A stretch of DNA of 64,000 nucleotides, from positions 1-64,000 of the forward strand of contig NZ_WBKP01000012.1 of NCBI RefSeq assembly GCF_009602465.1. The letters are read 5' to 3'. The translations under genes and the position numbers were made by a program. The notes below the pieces were generated by a model that had not been told where the DNA came from, searched no databases, and saw only the letters and a list, made by a program, of their open reading frames with translations. This document shows, in pieces, positions 1 through 7,473 of the stretch. Source of the stretch: Cumulibacter manganitolerans (lineage in GTDB: Bacteria > Actinomycetota > Actinomycetes > Mycobacteriales > Antricoccaceae). The stretch's first letter is position 1. Each line of letters starts with the position of its first letter.

Positions 1-1
1 G

Positions 2-874
2 GGGTGGCGGGACACCGCCCGCGCTCGTTTCGCCGGCGCGCACGACAGCCCGCATGCCGATCCCGCCGAGCGTGCCGGCGTGCCGAACGGCGGCCACACC
101 GCGCTCGGGGTGACGGGGAGGTCGCCGGCTGCGGCGCGGCTGCGGGAGGCGATGCTCCGCGCGAGCGGCCTGGGGCGTCCGGTGCTGGTCACCGGCGAGG
201 AAGGCGCCGGACGTCGTCGTCTCGCCGGCACGCTGCTGGCCCGATGGTCACCGCAGCGACCGGTCGTCATCGACGGCACGGCGCCGGAATGGCTCCGCCG
301 TCTCGACGCCGCGGTGGACGCCGGCGCACCGGTGCTGGTGACCGACCTGATCGCCTCCGATCCCGTCCCGCTCCGCGCAGCCGTCGCCCGAGCGCACCGG
401 CAGCAGGTACCGCTGGTGGCGACGGCCGTCGACGCAGGTCGCCTCGCCGGCGTGTTCCCGTTCGGCATCGCCGTCCCACCGCTGCGCGAGCGGCGCGCCG
501 ACGTCCGCGACCTCACCGCCGAGCTGATCGCCAAGCTCGCGCCAGGGCGGTCGCTCGCGGCACACCCGCGCGCCCTGCTCACGCTCGAGGCGCATGCGTG
601 GCCGGGCAACGTACGGGAGCTGCAGTACGTGCTGTCACTGGCGATCCAGGAGTGCATCGGCGAGGAGCTGCTCGAGCGGCATCTGCCGCTGAGCGGCACC
701 GCGCGGGACCACGGGCTGACACCGATCGAGAGGGCCGAGCGGGACGCGATCGTCACGGCGCTCACCGAGCTCGGTGGCAACAAGGTCGCGGCGGCGGCCG
801 CGCTCGGATTCGCCCGATCGACGCTCTACCGCAAGATGCGGGCGCTGCGCATCGACGACCGGGCGCCGTTCTAG
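2..874 (+). CDS. Fis-type transcriptional regulator, degenerate sigma54-activator fold (5' truncated)
   Basis: The reading frame is open from the left edge, so the N-terminus (probably a GAF or other sensor domain) is outside the window. The visible part is a shortened AAA+ domain followed by a Fis-type helix-turn-helix. The Walker A region reads GEEGAGRRR, with Arg where Lys is expected. The later motif VPPLRERRADV and the WPGNVREL box are intact. The GAFTGA loop that contacts sigma54 is absent. The last 45 residues hold the HTH (GGNKVAAAAALGFARSTLYRKM). This resembles AcoR-like actinobacterial regulators, which work without sigma54. The regulated operon is unknown. An internal ATG at position 80 is unlikely to be the true start. 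Confidence 0.8.
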   Translation, partial: GWRDTARARFAGAHDSPHADPAERAGVPNGGHTALGVTGRSPAAARLREAMLRASGLGRPVLVTGEEGAGRRRLAGTLLARWSPQRPVVIDGTAPEWLRRLDAAVDAGAPVLVTDLIASDPVPLRAAVARAHRQQVPLVATAVDAGRLAGVFPFGIAVPPLRERRADVRDLTAELIAKLAPGRSLAAHPRALLTLEAHAWPGNVRELQYVLSLAIQECIGEELLERHLPLSGTARDHGLTPIERAERDAIVTALTELGGNKVAAAAALGFARSTLYRKMRALRIDDRAPF

Positions 875-899
875 AGCGGCCGCGGGCCGGACGTGCGGC

Positions 900-1051
900 A
901 TGCAGTGGGACCTGTGCCTCGCGAACGGAGTCGGGACACGCGAGCGGAGTCGGGACTCGGGATCGGGCTTGTGCCTCGGGACCGGACTCCAGACTCAGGG
1001 GCGGACTTGTGACCCGCGAGCGGACATGGGACTCGCGAGCGGACCGATCGG
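900..1051. repeat. 19-bp tandem repeat array, 7 units plus 1 degenerate
   Basis: Units start at 919, 938, 957, 976, 995, 1014 and 1033, exactly 19 bp apart. A weaker copy starts at 900. The best-conserved core is TCGCGAGCGGA, followed by a variable 8 bp that often ends in GGGAC. The period is not a multiple of 3, so the array is non-coding. It fills most of the 332-bp gene-free gap between the Fis regulator and the RidA gene. I see no promoter inside it. Function is unknown: a regulator-binding array, an iteron-like array or a minisatellite are all possible. Confidence 0.85.
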
Positions 1052-1057
1052 TCCGCT
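1038..1057. repeat. 20-bp perfect palindrome at the end of the 19-bp array
   Basis: AGCGGACCGATCGGTCCGCT is self-complementary over 20 bp and overlaps the last tandem unit. It could be an operator or a hairpin at the end of the array. Confidence 0.7.
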
Positions 1058-1206
1058 GCAGGGACACAACCCCGCTCGCCGGCCGTTGAGGGCGGCGTTC
1101 CCCGGCTGCCGAGCGCTCGCCAGCGGCGGACGAGCGGTCGCGTAGGGACGGTCCCGGACCATATGCTCGGGCTCCTGACGCCCGTCCACCATTGGAGGCC
1201 CCACCC

Positions 1207-1602
1207 ATGACCGTGCAGACGATCTCCCCCGCCGGCTGGAAGCCCGCCCGCGGCTACTCGCACGCCGTCCGCGCCGGTGACCGCATCGCCGTCGCTGGAC
1301 TCGTCGGATGCGACCCCGCCGTCGGGAGCGTTCCGGAAGGCGCCGACTTCGTCGCCCAGTGGAGCGCGATCTGGGACAACCTCTCGGCGCTGCTCGCCGG
1401 GGCGGGCAGCAGCCCCGGGCAGGTGTCGATGCTGCGGATCTACCTCACCGACCTCGACGCCTACCGGTCCGCCGGCCGCGCCCTCGGCGAGTCGTGGAAG
1501 AAGGCCTTCGGCGACCATCTGCCGGCGATCACCATGGTGGAGGTCACCGGTCTGCTCGACCCCAACGCGTTGCTCGAGGTGGACGCCGAGGCCGTGGTCT
1601 GA
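1207..1602 (+). CDS. RidA/YjgF family protein
   Basis: 131 residues, the usual length for the RidA family of small trimeric proteins. Canonical RidA hydrolyses reactive enamine/imine intermediates made by PLP enzymes. The order of conserved segments (HAVRAGDRIAVAGLVG, then W..I..NL..LL, LRIYLTD, and a C-terminal hydrophobic strand MVEVTGLLDPNALLEVDAEA) fits. The catalytic Arg of true RidA sits in an R-x-C/A context near the C-terminus and I do not see it, so this may be a non-RidA subgroup. ATG 1207 is chosen because GGAGG ends 8 nt upstream. It converges on the AlkZ-like gene with a 34-bp gap. Confidence 0.8.
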   Translation: MTVQTISPAGWKPARGYSHAVRAGDRIAVAGLVGCDPAVGSVPEGADFVAQWSAIWDNLSALLAGAGSSPGQVSMLRIYLTDLDAYRSAGRALGESWKKAFGDHLPAITMVEVTGLLDPNALLEVDAEAVV

Positions 1603-1636
1603 TCTGCCGCGGGGCGGCCAAGCGCGGCGCGTCCGG

Positions 1637-2737
1637 TCAGCCGTCGACGAGTACGAGGCCGAGCGCGCCGGCCAGCGAGAGCAGCTCACGCCGTACGCCG
1701 TCCTCCAGCGCCCGGGACGGCGCCTCGTCGTAGTGCACCGCGTGCAGGTGCAGACGTCCGTCGAGGTGGTCCGCCTCGACGTCCACCTTGCCCACCAACC
1801 GGTCACCGTGCAGCACCGGCAACGCGAAGTAGCCCCACCTGCGCCGGGCGGCCGGCTTGTACATCTCGAGTGCGTAGTCGAACTCGAACAGCTCCGTCAT
1901 CCGCTTGCGGTCGAAGACCAGCCGGTCGAGCGGCGAGAGCAGCGCCGTCCGCCCGCGGAAGGGGCCGGCATCCAGCAGCGCCGGGTCTGCGCGCCAGGTG
2001 CCGCGGACGCCGTCGACGGCGACCTGGACCCCCGTCGTGCCGACGTCCCACGGCTCGTCGGGTGCCTCCGCGGCCTTCGCGCGGGCGATGCCGAGCGCTC
2101 GCAGCCGGCGCTCGTTCCGAGCGGCAGCGGCCTGCGTCGCGGGGACTGCGGCGACGTCCGGGTAGATCCGCGACGCGAGGTCCCAATGCCGCTCGGCCCG
2201 CTCTCGGTGCGACACCGCCACCTCGCCGCGCGCCTCCAGCTGCTCGACGAGCATGGTGGTGTTCTTGCGGTTGTTCCAGCCCGAGGAGCGCCAGTCCACG
2301 TCGCAGCAGTCGGGGAGGTCGCGCACCGGCAGCGGGCCGTCGGTGCGGAGCACCTCGAGGATCTCCTCGGCGCATCCGCGGTTGAGGTCGTGCCACTCGG
2401 CCGTCGCCAGCCGCCAGTCCGAGGCGTCCGGCCCCGGCCACGCGGCCATGTCGGCGAGATACAACGCGATGTCCTCCGCGACTCTCAGCCAGCCGCGGAA
2501 CTCGACGAGCCGCCGGTCGGTCTGCGCCGCGTCGAGCGCGGCGGCGTCGTACGCCGGTCCGAGCCGGCTGCACAGCACCAGCTCGACGTTGGGTGCGACG
2601 TACGCCGTTCCGTCGACCTTCGTCGCGGCGAGGTGCCGGACGACGTCCGTCAGCCCGGTCGGGCGGTTCGCGTCGAGCAGCTGGGCGCGGACGGCGATCC
2701 GCCGGGCGTCCTGCCGAGAGATGGTCCGTACCCCCAT
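1637..2737 (-). CDS. AlkZ/YcaQ-like winged-helix protein (DNA crosslink repair family)
   Basis: 366 residues, full length for the HTH_42 family (E. coli YcaQ/AlkZ unhooks interstrand crosslinks). The C-terminal signature is strong: LLSPLDRLVFDRKR, FDYALEMY, RRWGYFALPVLHGDRLVGKVD. From memory the catalytic motif in YcaQ is QID; the aligned segment here reads KVD (before GTAYVAPNVELVLCSRLG), so the first catalytic Gln seems to be Lys. Activity is therefore uncertain. Start: ATG 2737 with CAGGAT six nt upstream, a leaderless arrangement. A second family member lies at 27631-28809. Confidence 0.85.
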   Translation of the reverse strand: MGVRTISRQDARRIAVRAQLLDANRPTGLTDVVRHLAATKVDGTAYVAPNVELVLCSRLGPAYDAAALDAAQTDRRLVEFRGWLRVAEDIALYLADMAAWPGPDASDWRLATAEWHDLNRGCAEEILEVLRTDGPLPVRDLPDCCDVDWRSSGWNNRKNTTMLVEQLEARGEVAVSHRERAERHWDLASRIYPDVAAVPATQAAAARNERRLRALGIARAKAAEAPDEPWDVGTTGVQVAVDGVRGTWRADPALLDAGPFRGRTALLSPLDRLVFDRKRMTELFEFDYALEMYKPAARRRWGYFALPVLHGDRLVGKVDVEADHLDGRLHLHAVHYDEAPSRALEDGVRRELLSLAGALGLVLVDG

Positions 2738-2757
2738 ACCGCCATCCTGCCCGAGCG

Positions 2758-3063
2758 TTACGGCATGCCCAGCTGACGCGCGAGGACCGCGCCGAGCGCG
2801 GCGACGGCGACCACCGCTATGAACGGCGCCCTCAGTCTGATCGCCACGATCGCGAGGAAGACGCCGACCACCCGCGCGTCGACGACCAGCCGCTCACCCG
2901 TCCCGAACGTCTGGGTGGCGGCCAGCGCGGCGAGCAGGCCCACCGGCAGCAGCAACGCCACCCGGCGTACGGCCGCGGAGTCGAGGATCCGCTGCGGGAT
3001 CGACATCCCGGCGTACTTCAGCGCGTAGCAGCCGACGCACGCGAGGAGCACCCCGAGCCACAT
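2758..3063 (-). CDS. azlD: AzlD branched-chain amino acid exporter subunit
   Basis: 101 residues, small and very hydrophobic, with about three or four membrane helices (from LGVLLACVGCYALKYAGM to FIAVVAVAALGAVLA). It pairs with AzlC as the small subunit of the AzlCD branched-chain amino acid exporter in the cytoplasmic membrane. Its ATG overlaps the azlC stop by one base (TGATG), so the two are translationally coupled. Family assignment rests on size, hydropathy and its AzlC partner. Confidence 0.85.
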   Translation of the reverse strand: MWLGVLLACVGCYALKYAGMSIPQRILDSAAVRRVALLLPVGLLAALAATQTFGTGERLVVDARVVGVFLAIVAIRLRAPFIAVVAVAALGAVLARQLGMP

Positions 3064-3953
3064 CACCGACCGCCGCCGGGCGCGCCGTCGGGACCGTCGC
3101 TCTGCGGGACGTCGGTCGATCCGCCGCCGGGCGCGCCCTCGGGACCGTCGCTCTGCGGGACGTCGTGCGACCGGTCCCCGTGAGACCGGATCACCCCGTG
3201 CGCATCGTGCCCCGGCTCGCCCTCGGTCATCGGATCCGGGTCGGTCGCCGCGTGCGGGGTGCTCGGCGCGCCCACGCGGGCCAGCAGCGCGTAGCCGGCG
3301 ACGGCCACGGCAGCCACGATCACCGGCAGCCCGGGCGGCACGAGCGGGACGACGCCGAGGGCGACGACCGCACCGACCGCCGCGGCGATCCACGCCTGCG
3401 CCGTCCGCAGCCGCGGCGCGAACAGGAACACGAAGGCGGCCGGGGCGACCGCGTCGAGCCCGAGGGCGCGCGGGTCCGGCAGCGCGCCCGCGGCCACCGC
3501 GCCGATCAGCGTCGAAGCGTTCCAGAAGACGAAGATGCCGATGCCGGTCGACCAGAAGGCGGTGAGCTGCAGCCGCTTCCCCGTCTCGCCCATCGCCATC
3601 GCCGTCGACTCGTCGATCACCAGCTGCGACGCAGCGAGCTTGCGGGCGCCGCGCACCCGCAGCAGCGGACCGACGGTCAGCCCGTACAGCATGTTGCGCG
3701 CGCCGAGCAGCGTCGCCGCGGCCGCGCCGGCGAGCGGCGAGCCGCCACCGGCGACGACCCCCACGAAGGCGAACTGGGAGCCGCCGGTGAACATCACCAG
3801 GGACAGGACGCAAGTCTGCAGGATGCTCAGGCCGGCTGCGACCCCGAGCGCGCCGAACGTCAGGCCGTAGGCACCCGTCGCCGCGCCCATCACCACGCCG
3901 TTGCGGACGACGCGTCGCCGCTCGGTGCGGTGGACGGAATCGGCGGCAGGCAC
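3063..3953 (-). CDS. azlC: AzlC branched-chain amino acid exporter subunit, with repeated tail
   Basis: 296 residues. The first ~230 form the AzlC membrane domain (FGALGVAAG, FTGGSQFAFVGVV, GARNMLYGLTVGP, DESTAMA, followed by several helices). The family is usually 220-250 residues; here a hydrophilic tail of about 60 residues follows, ending in two copies of a 17-residue unit containing DVPQSDGP and GAPGGG (51-bp direct repeat in the DNA, second copy from about 3122). Start: GTG 3953, with TACCGT six nt upstream (leaderless). Probably exports branched-chain amino acids with AzlD. Confidence 0.88.
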   Translation of the reverse strand: MPAADSVHRTERRRVVRNGVVMGAATGAYGLTFGALGVAAGLSILQTCVLSLVMFTGGSQFAFVGVVAGGGSPLAGAAAATLLGARNMLYGLTVGPLLRVRGARKLAASQLVIDESTAMAMGETGKRLQLTAFWSTGIGIFVFWNASTLIGAVAAGALPDPRALGLDAVAPAAFVFLFAPRLRTAQAWIAAAVGAVVALGVVPLVPPGLPVIVAAVAVAGYALLARVGAPSTPHAATDPDPMTEGEPGHDAHGVIRSHGDRSHDVPQSDGPEGAPGGGSTDVPQSDGPDGAPGGGR

Positions 3954-3959
3954 GCTCGC

Positions 3960-3965
3960 ACGGTA
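3960..3965 (-). promoter_or_regulatory. -10 element of leaderless azlC
   Basis: TACCGT on the minus strand ends six nt before the GTG of azlC, so transcription should begin at the start codon. No clear -35. Confidence 0.5.
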
Positions 3966-4162
3966 CCGCCGCGCCCGGCGGGTGATGCGCGGTGCACGCG
4001 GCCGGGCCCGGGGTCGGCGCCGGGGCGACCGCCGCCGGCGCCCGGGAAGCGGGCATCGTCGTCCGAAGCGGGGAAACCAGCCCGCCTCGGCCCGCGAACC
4101 CCGCCCGGCCCTCCGCGTGGAGGCGTGACCGAATTGAGACGGTGACGTTGCGCATCGCGCTA

Positions 4163-4191
4163 TTGACGATCCTTGTAGCGTCCCCCACAGT
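4163..4191 (+). promoter_or_regulatory. Promoter of the peptide-binding lipoprotein gene
   Basis: TTGACG (4163-4168), a 17-bp spacer, then CACAGT (4186-4191). This gives a leader of about 65 nt carrying AGGGAG at 4246-4251, ten nt before ATG 4262. Confidence 0.5.
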
Positions 4192-4261
4192 TCTCACAAC
4201 TCGATCACGTCCGGCCGGTCGCCGTCCGACTCGCCCTCATCGACCAGGGAGCCACGCCCAC

Positions 4262-5794
4262 ATGAGTTCCACCCTCAAGCGACTGATCGTCGCGCTCATC
4301 GCGTCCACCCTCGCGGTCGCCGGCTGCTCGAGCAGCTCGAGCGGCGGTGGTTCGTCGGACAGCGGCAGCGGCACCAAGTTCGAGGGCGACAAGGTCACCC
4401 TCGGCCTCGTCGCCGAGCCTGCCAGCCTCGACTTCACGACCGCCGACGGCGCCGCGATCCCGCAGCTGCTGCTGGACAACGTCTACGAGACCCTGGTGAA
4501 GGTCGACGCGAAGGGCAAGTTCCGGCCCGCGCTCGCCAAGGAGTGGAAGATCAGCGACGACCGGCTGACCTACACCTTCACGCTGACCGACAAGGCCAAG
4601 TTCACCAACGGCAAGCCGTTCACCGCGGACGACGCGAAGTTCTCGATCGAGCGGGTCAAGACCGCGTGGACCACCAAGCTCGCGAAGCAGATGCAGGTCG
4701 TCGAGTCGGTGACCGCGAACAGCCCCACCGAGCTGGTGGTGAAGCTGGCGCACCCGTCCAACTCGTGGCTGTACTCCATGACTACCCGCATCGGCGCGAT
4801 GTTCTCCAAGGACGGCGTCGCTGATCTGGCCAACTCCCCGATCGGCACCGGACCGTACAAGTTCACCGACTGGAAGCGCGGCGACCAGATCACCCTCGAG
4901 CGCAACGACGGCTACTGGGGCGACAAGCCGCACTTCAAGACCGTCGTCTGGAAGTACTTCAAGGACCCGACCTCGATGAACAACGCCCTCCTCGGCGGCA
5001 CCATCGACGTGGTCACCACGGTCCAGGCGCCCGAAGCGCTCGACCAGTTCACCAGCGGACCGAAGGCCGCCGGCTTCCAGGTCATCGAGGGGACGACGAA
5101 CGGTGAGGTCGTGCTGTCCTTCCACCAGACCCAGGGCCCGCTCGCGGACGTGAAGGTCCGCCAGGCGATCCGCTACGGCATCGACCACAAGAAGCTGCTG
5201 GAGAACTGCTGGGCGGGCAAGGGCAAGCTGATCGGCTCGATGGTCCCGCCGACCGACCCCTGGTACGAGGACCGCACCGGCGACTTCCCGTACGACCAGG
5301 CCAAGGCCAAGGAGCTGCTCGCGCAGTCCGGCCAGCAGAACACCACGCTGCGGCTGCGGATCCCGTCGCTGCCCTACGCGCAGGCGTGCGGGCCGGAGGT
5401 GCAGTCGCAGCTGTCGAAGATCGGCATCAACGTCGTCATCGACACCCTCGAGTTCCCCGCCGCCTGGGTCAAGACGGTCATGACCGACCAGGACTTCGAC
5501 ATGTCGATCGTGGCGCACGTCGAGCCGCGCGACCTGCCGGTGGTGTTCGGCAACCCGGCCTACTACACGTCGTACAACAACCCGAAGGTGCAGCAGCTCA
5601 TCGCCGAGGCGGACGCCGGCTCGGAGCAGGACCAGATCAGCAAGATGAAGGAGGCGGCGAAGATCATCTCGCAGGACGCCGCGGCCGACTTCCTGTTCCT
5701 GCTGCCCAACCTCATCGTCGCCAAGGACGGCATCAAGGGGCTGCCCAAGAACGCCATCGGCGAGTCGCTGCGGGTCGCGGACCTCACCGCATAG
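4262..5794 (+). CDS. ABC transporter substrate-binding lipoprotein, peptide/opine type (SBP_bac_5)
   Basis: 510 residues. The signal peptide ends in a lipobox, LAVAGC (Cys about residue 21), followed by a Ser/Gly linker, so it is a membrane-anchored extracellular binding protein. The mature part is a classic family 5 protein: VTLGLVAEPASLDF, YETLVKVDAKGKFRPALAKEWKISDD, SPIGTGPYKF, VRQAIRYGIDHKKLL. Ligands in this family are peptides, nickel or opines. The matching permeases and ATPases are probably the dppBCDF-like genes at 9774-13624, although the cluster is interrupted by unrelated genes. ATG 4262 follows AGGGAG. Confidence 0.9.
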   Translation: MSSTLKRLIVALIASTLAVAGCSSSSSGGGSSDSGSGTKFEGDKVTLGLVAEPASLDFTTADGAAIPQLLLDNVYETLVKVDAKGKFRPALAKEWKISDDRLTYTFTLTDKAKFTNGKPFTADDAKFSIERVKTAWTTKLAKQMQVVESVTANSPTELVVKLAHPSNSWLYSMTTRIGAMFSKDGVADLANSPIGTGPYKFTDWKRGDQITLERNDGYWGDKPHFKTVVWKYFKDPTSMNNALLGGTIDVVTTVQAPEALDQFTSGPKAAGFQVIEGTTNGEVVLSFHQTQGPLADVKVRQAIRYGIDHKKLLENCWAGKGKLIGSMVPPTDPWYEDRTGDFPYDQAKAKELLAQSGQQNTTLRLRIPSLPYAQACGPEVQSQLSKIGINVVIDTLEFPAAWVKTVMTDQDFDMSIVAHVEPRDLPVVFGNPAYYTSYNNPKVQQLIAEADAGSEQDQISKMKEAAKIISQDAAADFLFLLPNLIVAKDGIKGLPKNAIGESLRVADLTA

Positions 5795-5801
5795 CCGCTC
5801 C

Positions 5802-5897
5802 TCCCCGGATGCGGTGGGTATTACCCCGCTACAGCGCGAACAGCGGGGCGGAAGCCACCGCATCCGGGCAGAGCGGGGCGAAAGCCACCGCATGCGG
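5802..5897. repeat. Repeat family A, locus 1 (three units, one inverted to two)
   Basis: One forward unit (about 5802-5831) and two reverse units (5842-5868 and 5872-5897) of a ~27-bp sequence. The reverse complement of the middle unit reads CCCGGATGCGGTGGCTTCC then GCCCCGCT. Nearly identical units lie at 12681-12770. The opposing units can fold into a long hairpin, which may end transcription between the convergent lipoprotein and TRIC genes. Confidence 0.8.
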
Positions 5898-5953
5898 CGC
5901 GGGAACCGCGCATAACCCGCGGCGGCACCGCGCTACTCGGCGGCGGCGGCGGG

Positions 5954-6667
5954 CTACTCGGCGGCGTCGTCGGCTGCGGCGGCGTCCTCGTCGGTGCCGC
6001 GGCGTCGGCGGTCCACGATGCGGCGCACCGGGGTCGCGCCCCAGTAGATGCGGTCCGGCAGGATCCAGCCGCGCCAGCGCGCCAGCAGCGTGATCGCCGC
6101 GCCGACGACGCTGGCCACGGGCGTCGCGATGCTCGGGTGGATGACGACGCTCAACGCGGCGAGCGTGCCGCCGGCCGCGAGCGCGGCCGTCGCGTAGAGG
6201 GTGTTCCCGCCCAGCACCGTCGGGATCTTGCCGAGCGCGATGTCGCGCACCGCGCCGCCGCCGACCGCGGTGATCGCGCCGAGCAACACGGACGGGACGA
6301 CGCCCAGCCCGTGCGACAGCGCGCGTTGGGTGCCGACCGCGGCCCAGGTGCCGAGCGCGAGCGCGTCGACCCACGGGAAGATCCGATCCCACCACTTGGT
6401 GCCCTCGAACGTGATCAGGAAGGCGAGGCCGGCACCGACCAGCGCGGTGCCGAGATACCACGGGTCGGTGAGCGCGACCGGCGGCCCGGCCTGGATCAGG
6501 ACGTCGCGCAGCATGCCGCCGCCGAGGCCGGAGAGCACCGCGAGTACGGCGAAGCCGACCGGGTCGAGACGGTGCTGCCGGGCCACCGCACCGCCCAGGA
6601 GCGCGTTGGCGAGCACGCCCGTCAGGTCGAGGACGTTGACGACCTGCGACAGCACCTGCGTCTCCAT
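5954..6667 (-). CDS. TRIC-type / UPF0126 membrane protein (YicG-like)
   Basis: 237 residues, with about seven membrane helices. Two tandem UPF0126 halves are visible, each with a glycine-rich motif: GLGGGMLRDVL near residue 60 and AVGGGAVRDIALGKIP near residue 145. Proteins of this family resemble trimeric intracellular cation channels. The acidic tail is TDEDAAAADDAAE. ATG 6667 is chosen over an upstream start because GGAGG lies 5 nt before it and the membrane domain begins just after. It is divergent from bluB. Ion specificity cannot be inferred. Confidence 0.85.
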   Translation of the reverse strand: METQVLSQVVNVLDLTGVLANALLGGAVARQHRLDPVGFAVLAVLSGLGGGMLRDVLIQAGPPVALTDPWYLGTALVGAGLAFLITFEGTKWWDRIFPWVDALALGTWAAVGTQRALSHGLGVVPSVLLGAITAVGGGAVRDIALGKIPTVLGGNTLYATAALAAGGTLAALSVVIHPSIATPVASVVGAAITLLARWRGWILPDRIYWGATPVRRIVDRRRRGTDEDAAAADDAAE

Positions 6668-6754
6668 GCGCCCTCCGTTCCGACCGTCAGAGAGTACCGA
6701 GCGGGCGGTGAGGATCGGGCGGGTCCGCGTGACGAGCGCACAATCGCCGTCGGG

Positions 6755-6760
6755 CAGAGT
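6755..6760 (+). promoter_or_regulatory. -10 element of leaderless bluB
   Basis: CAGAGT ends seven nt before ATG 6768. Weak match (xAxxxT) but the spacing repeats across the window. Confidence 0.35.
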
Positions 6761-6767
6761 AGGCGGC

Positions 6768-7409
6768 ATGGATGTCTACGAGGCGATCGCGAGACGTCGC
6801 GACGTGCGGGCCGAGTTCACCGGCGAGCCGGTGGCGGACGACGTGCTGCTGCGGATGCTCGCCGCCGCCCATCGGGCGCCGAGCGTCGGACTGAGCAGCC
6901 CGTGGGACTTCGTCGTGGTCCGCGACCCGCAGCGGCTCGCCGCGATGGCGCAGCACGTCGCCGAGGCGCGGCAGCGGTTCGCCGACTCGCTGCCGGCGGA
7001 TCGCCGCGAGACCTTCGACCCGATCAAGATCGAGGGCATCTGCGAGAGCGGCACCGGCGTCGTCGTCAGCTACGACCACTCCCGCGGCGGCGCGCACGTC
7101 CTCGGCCGGCACACGATCGCCGACACCGGCCTGCTGTCGGTGGCGCTGGCGATCGAGAACCTCTGGCTCGCCGGGGTCGCCGAGGGCGTCGGTGTCGGGT
7201 GGGTGTCGTTCTACGACGAGGACTTCCTCGCAGGGCTCGTCGGGCTGCCGGACGGCGTGCGCCCGGTGGCCTGGCTGTGCGTCGGCCCGGTGCATCACCT
7301 GGAGGAGACCCCCGACCTCGAACGCTTCGGTTGGCGCGGACGGCGACCGTTGGAGCAGGCGATCCACCACGAGACCTGGGGGTCTGTGGACGCCGTCCGG
7401 CCGCGCTAG
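6768..7409 (+). CDS. bluB: 5,6-dimethylbenzimidazole synthase BluB
   Basis: 213 residues, nitroreductase fold. BluB splits reduced FMN with oxygen to give 5,6-dimethylbenzimidazole, the lower ligand of B12. BluB-type features are the N-terminal RRDVRAEF, RAPSVGLSSPWDF, a middle section with IADTGLLSVALAIENLWLAGVAEGVGVGWVSFYD, and a C-terminal RPLEQAIHHETWG. It stands alone rather than in a cobalamin operon. The B12-dependent regulator at 34876-35769 would use a cofactor made with this ligand. A generic nitroreductase is the alternative, but the motifs favour BluB. Confidence 0.85.
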   Translation: MDVYEAIARRRDVRAEFTGEPVADDVLLRMLAAAHRAPSVGLSSPWDFVVVRDPQRLAAMAQHVAEARQRFADSLPADRRETFDPIKIEGICESGTGVVVSYDHSRGGAHVLGRHTIADTGLLSVALAIENLWLAGVAEGVGVGWVSFYDEDFLAGLVGLPDGVRPVAWLCVGPVHHLEETPDLERFGWRGRRPLEQAIHHETWGSVDAVRPR

Positions 7410-7461
7410 TGCCGGACGCCGGGTGGCCCGGGCAGGCAGCCGGTGTCGCCACGGACCGGCG

Positions 7462-7467
7462 TAGCCT
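7462..7467 (+). promoter_or_regulatory. -10 element of leaderless lipB
   Basis: TAGCCT is followed by six nt and GTG 7474. It supports the GTG over the in-frame ATG at 7489. Confidence 0.55.
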
Positions 7468-7473
7468 CGTCCC

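Larger units (their letters stand above)
3954..4261. other. Gene-free divergent intergenic region azlC / substrate-binding protein
   Basis: 308 bp without a plausible gene. The left 180 bp are GC-rich and show only short self-complementary stretches. The right part holds a good promoter for the substrate-binding lipoprotein and its ribosome-binding site. Confidence 0.6.

Noticed and set aside
900-1051. Possible CRISPR array
   Set aside because: Units are contiguous with no spacers, the repeat is 19 bp and diverged, and no cas gene is present.
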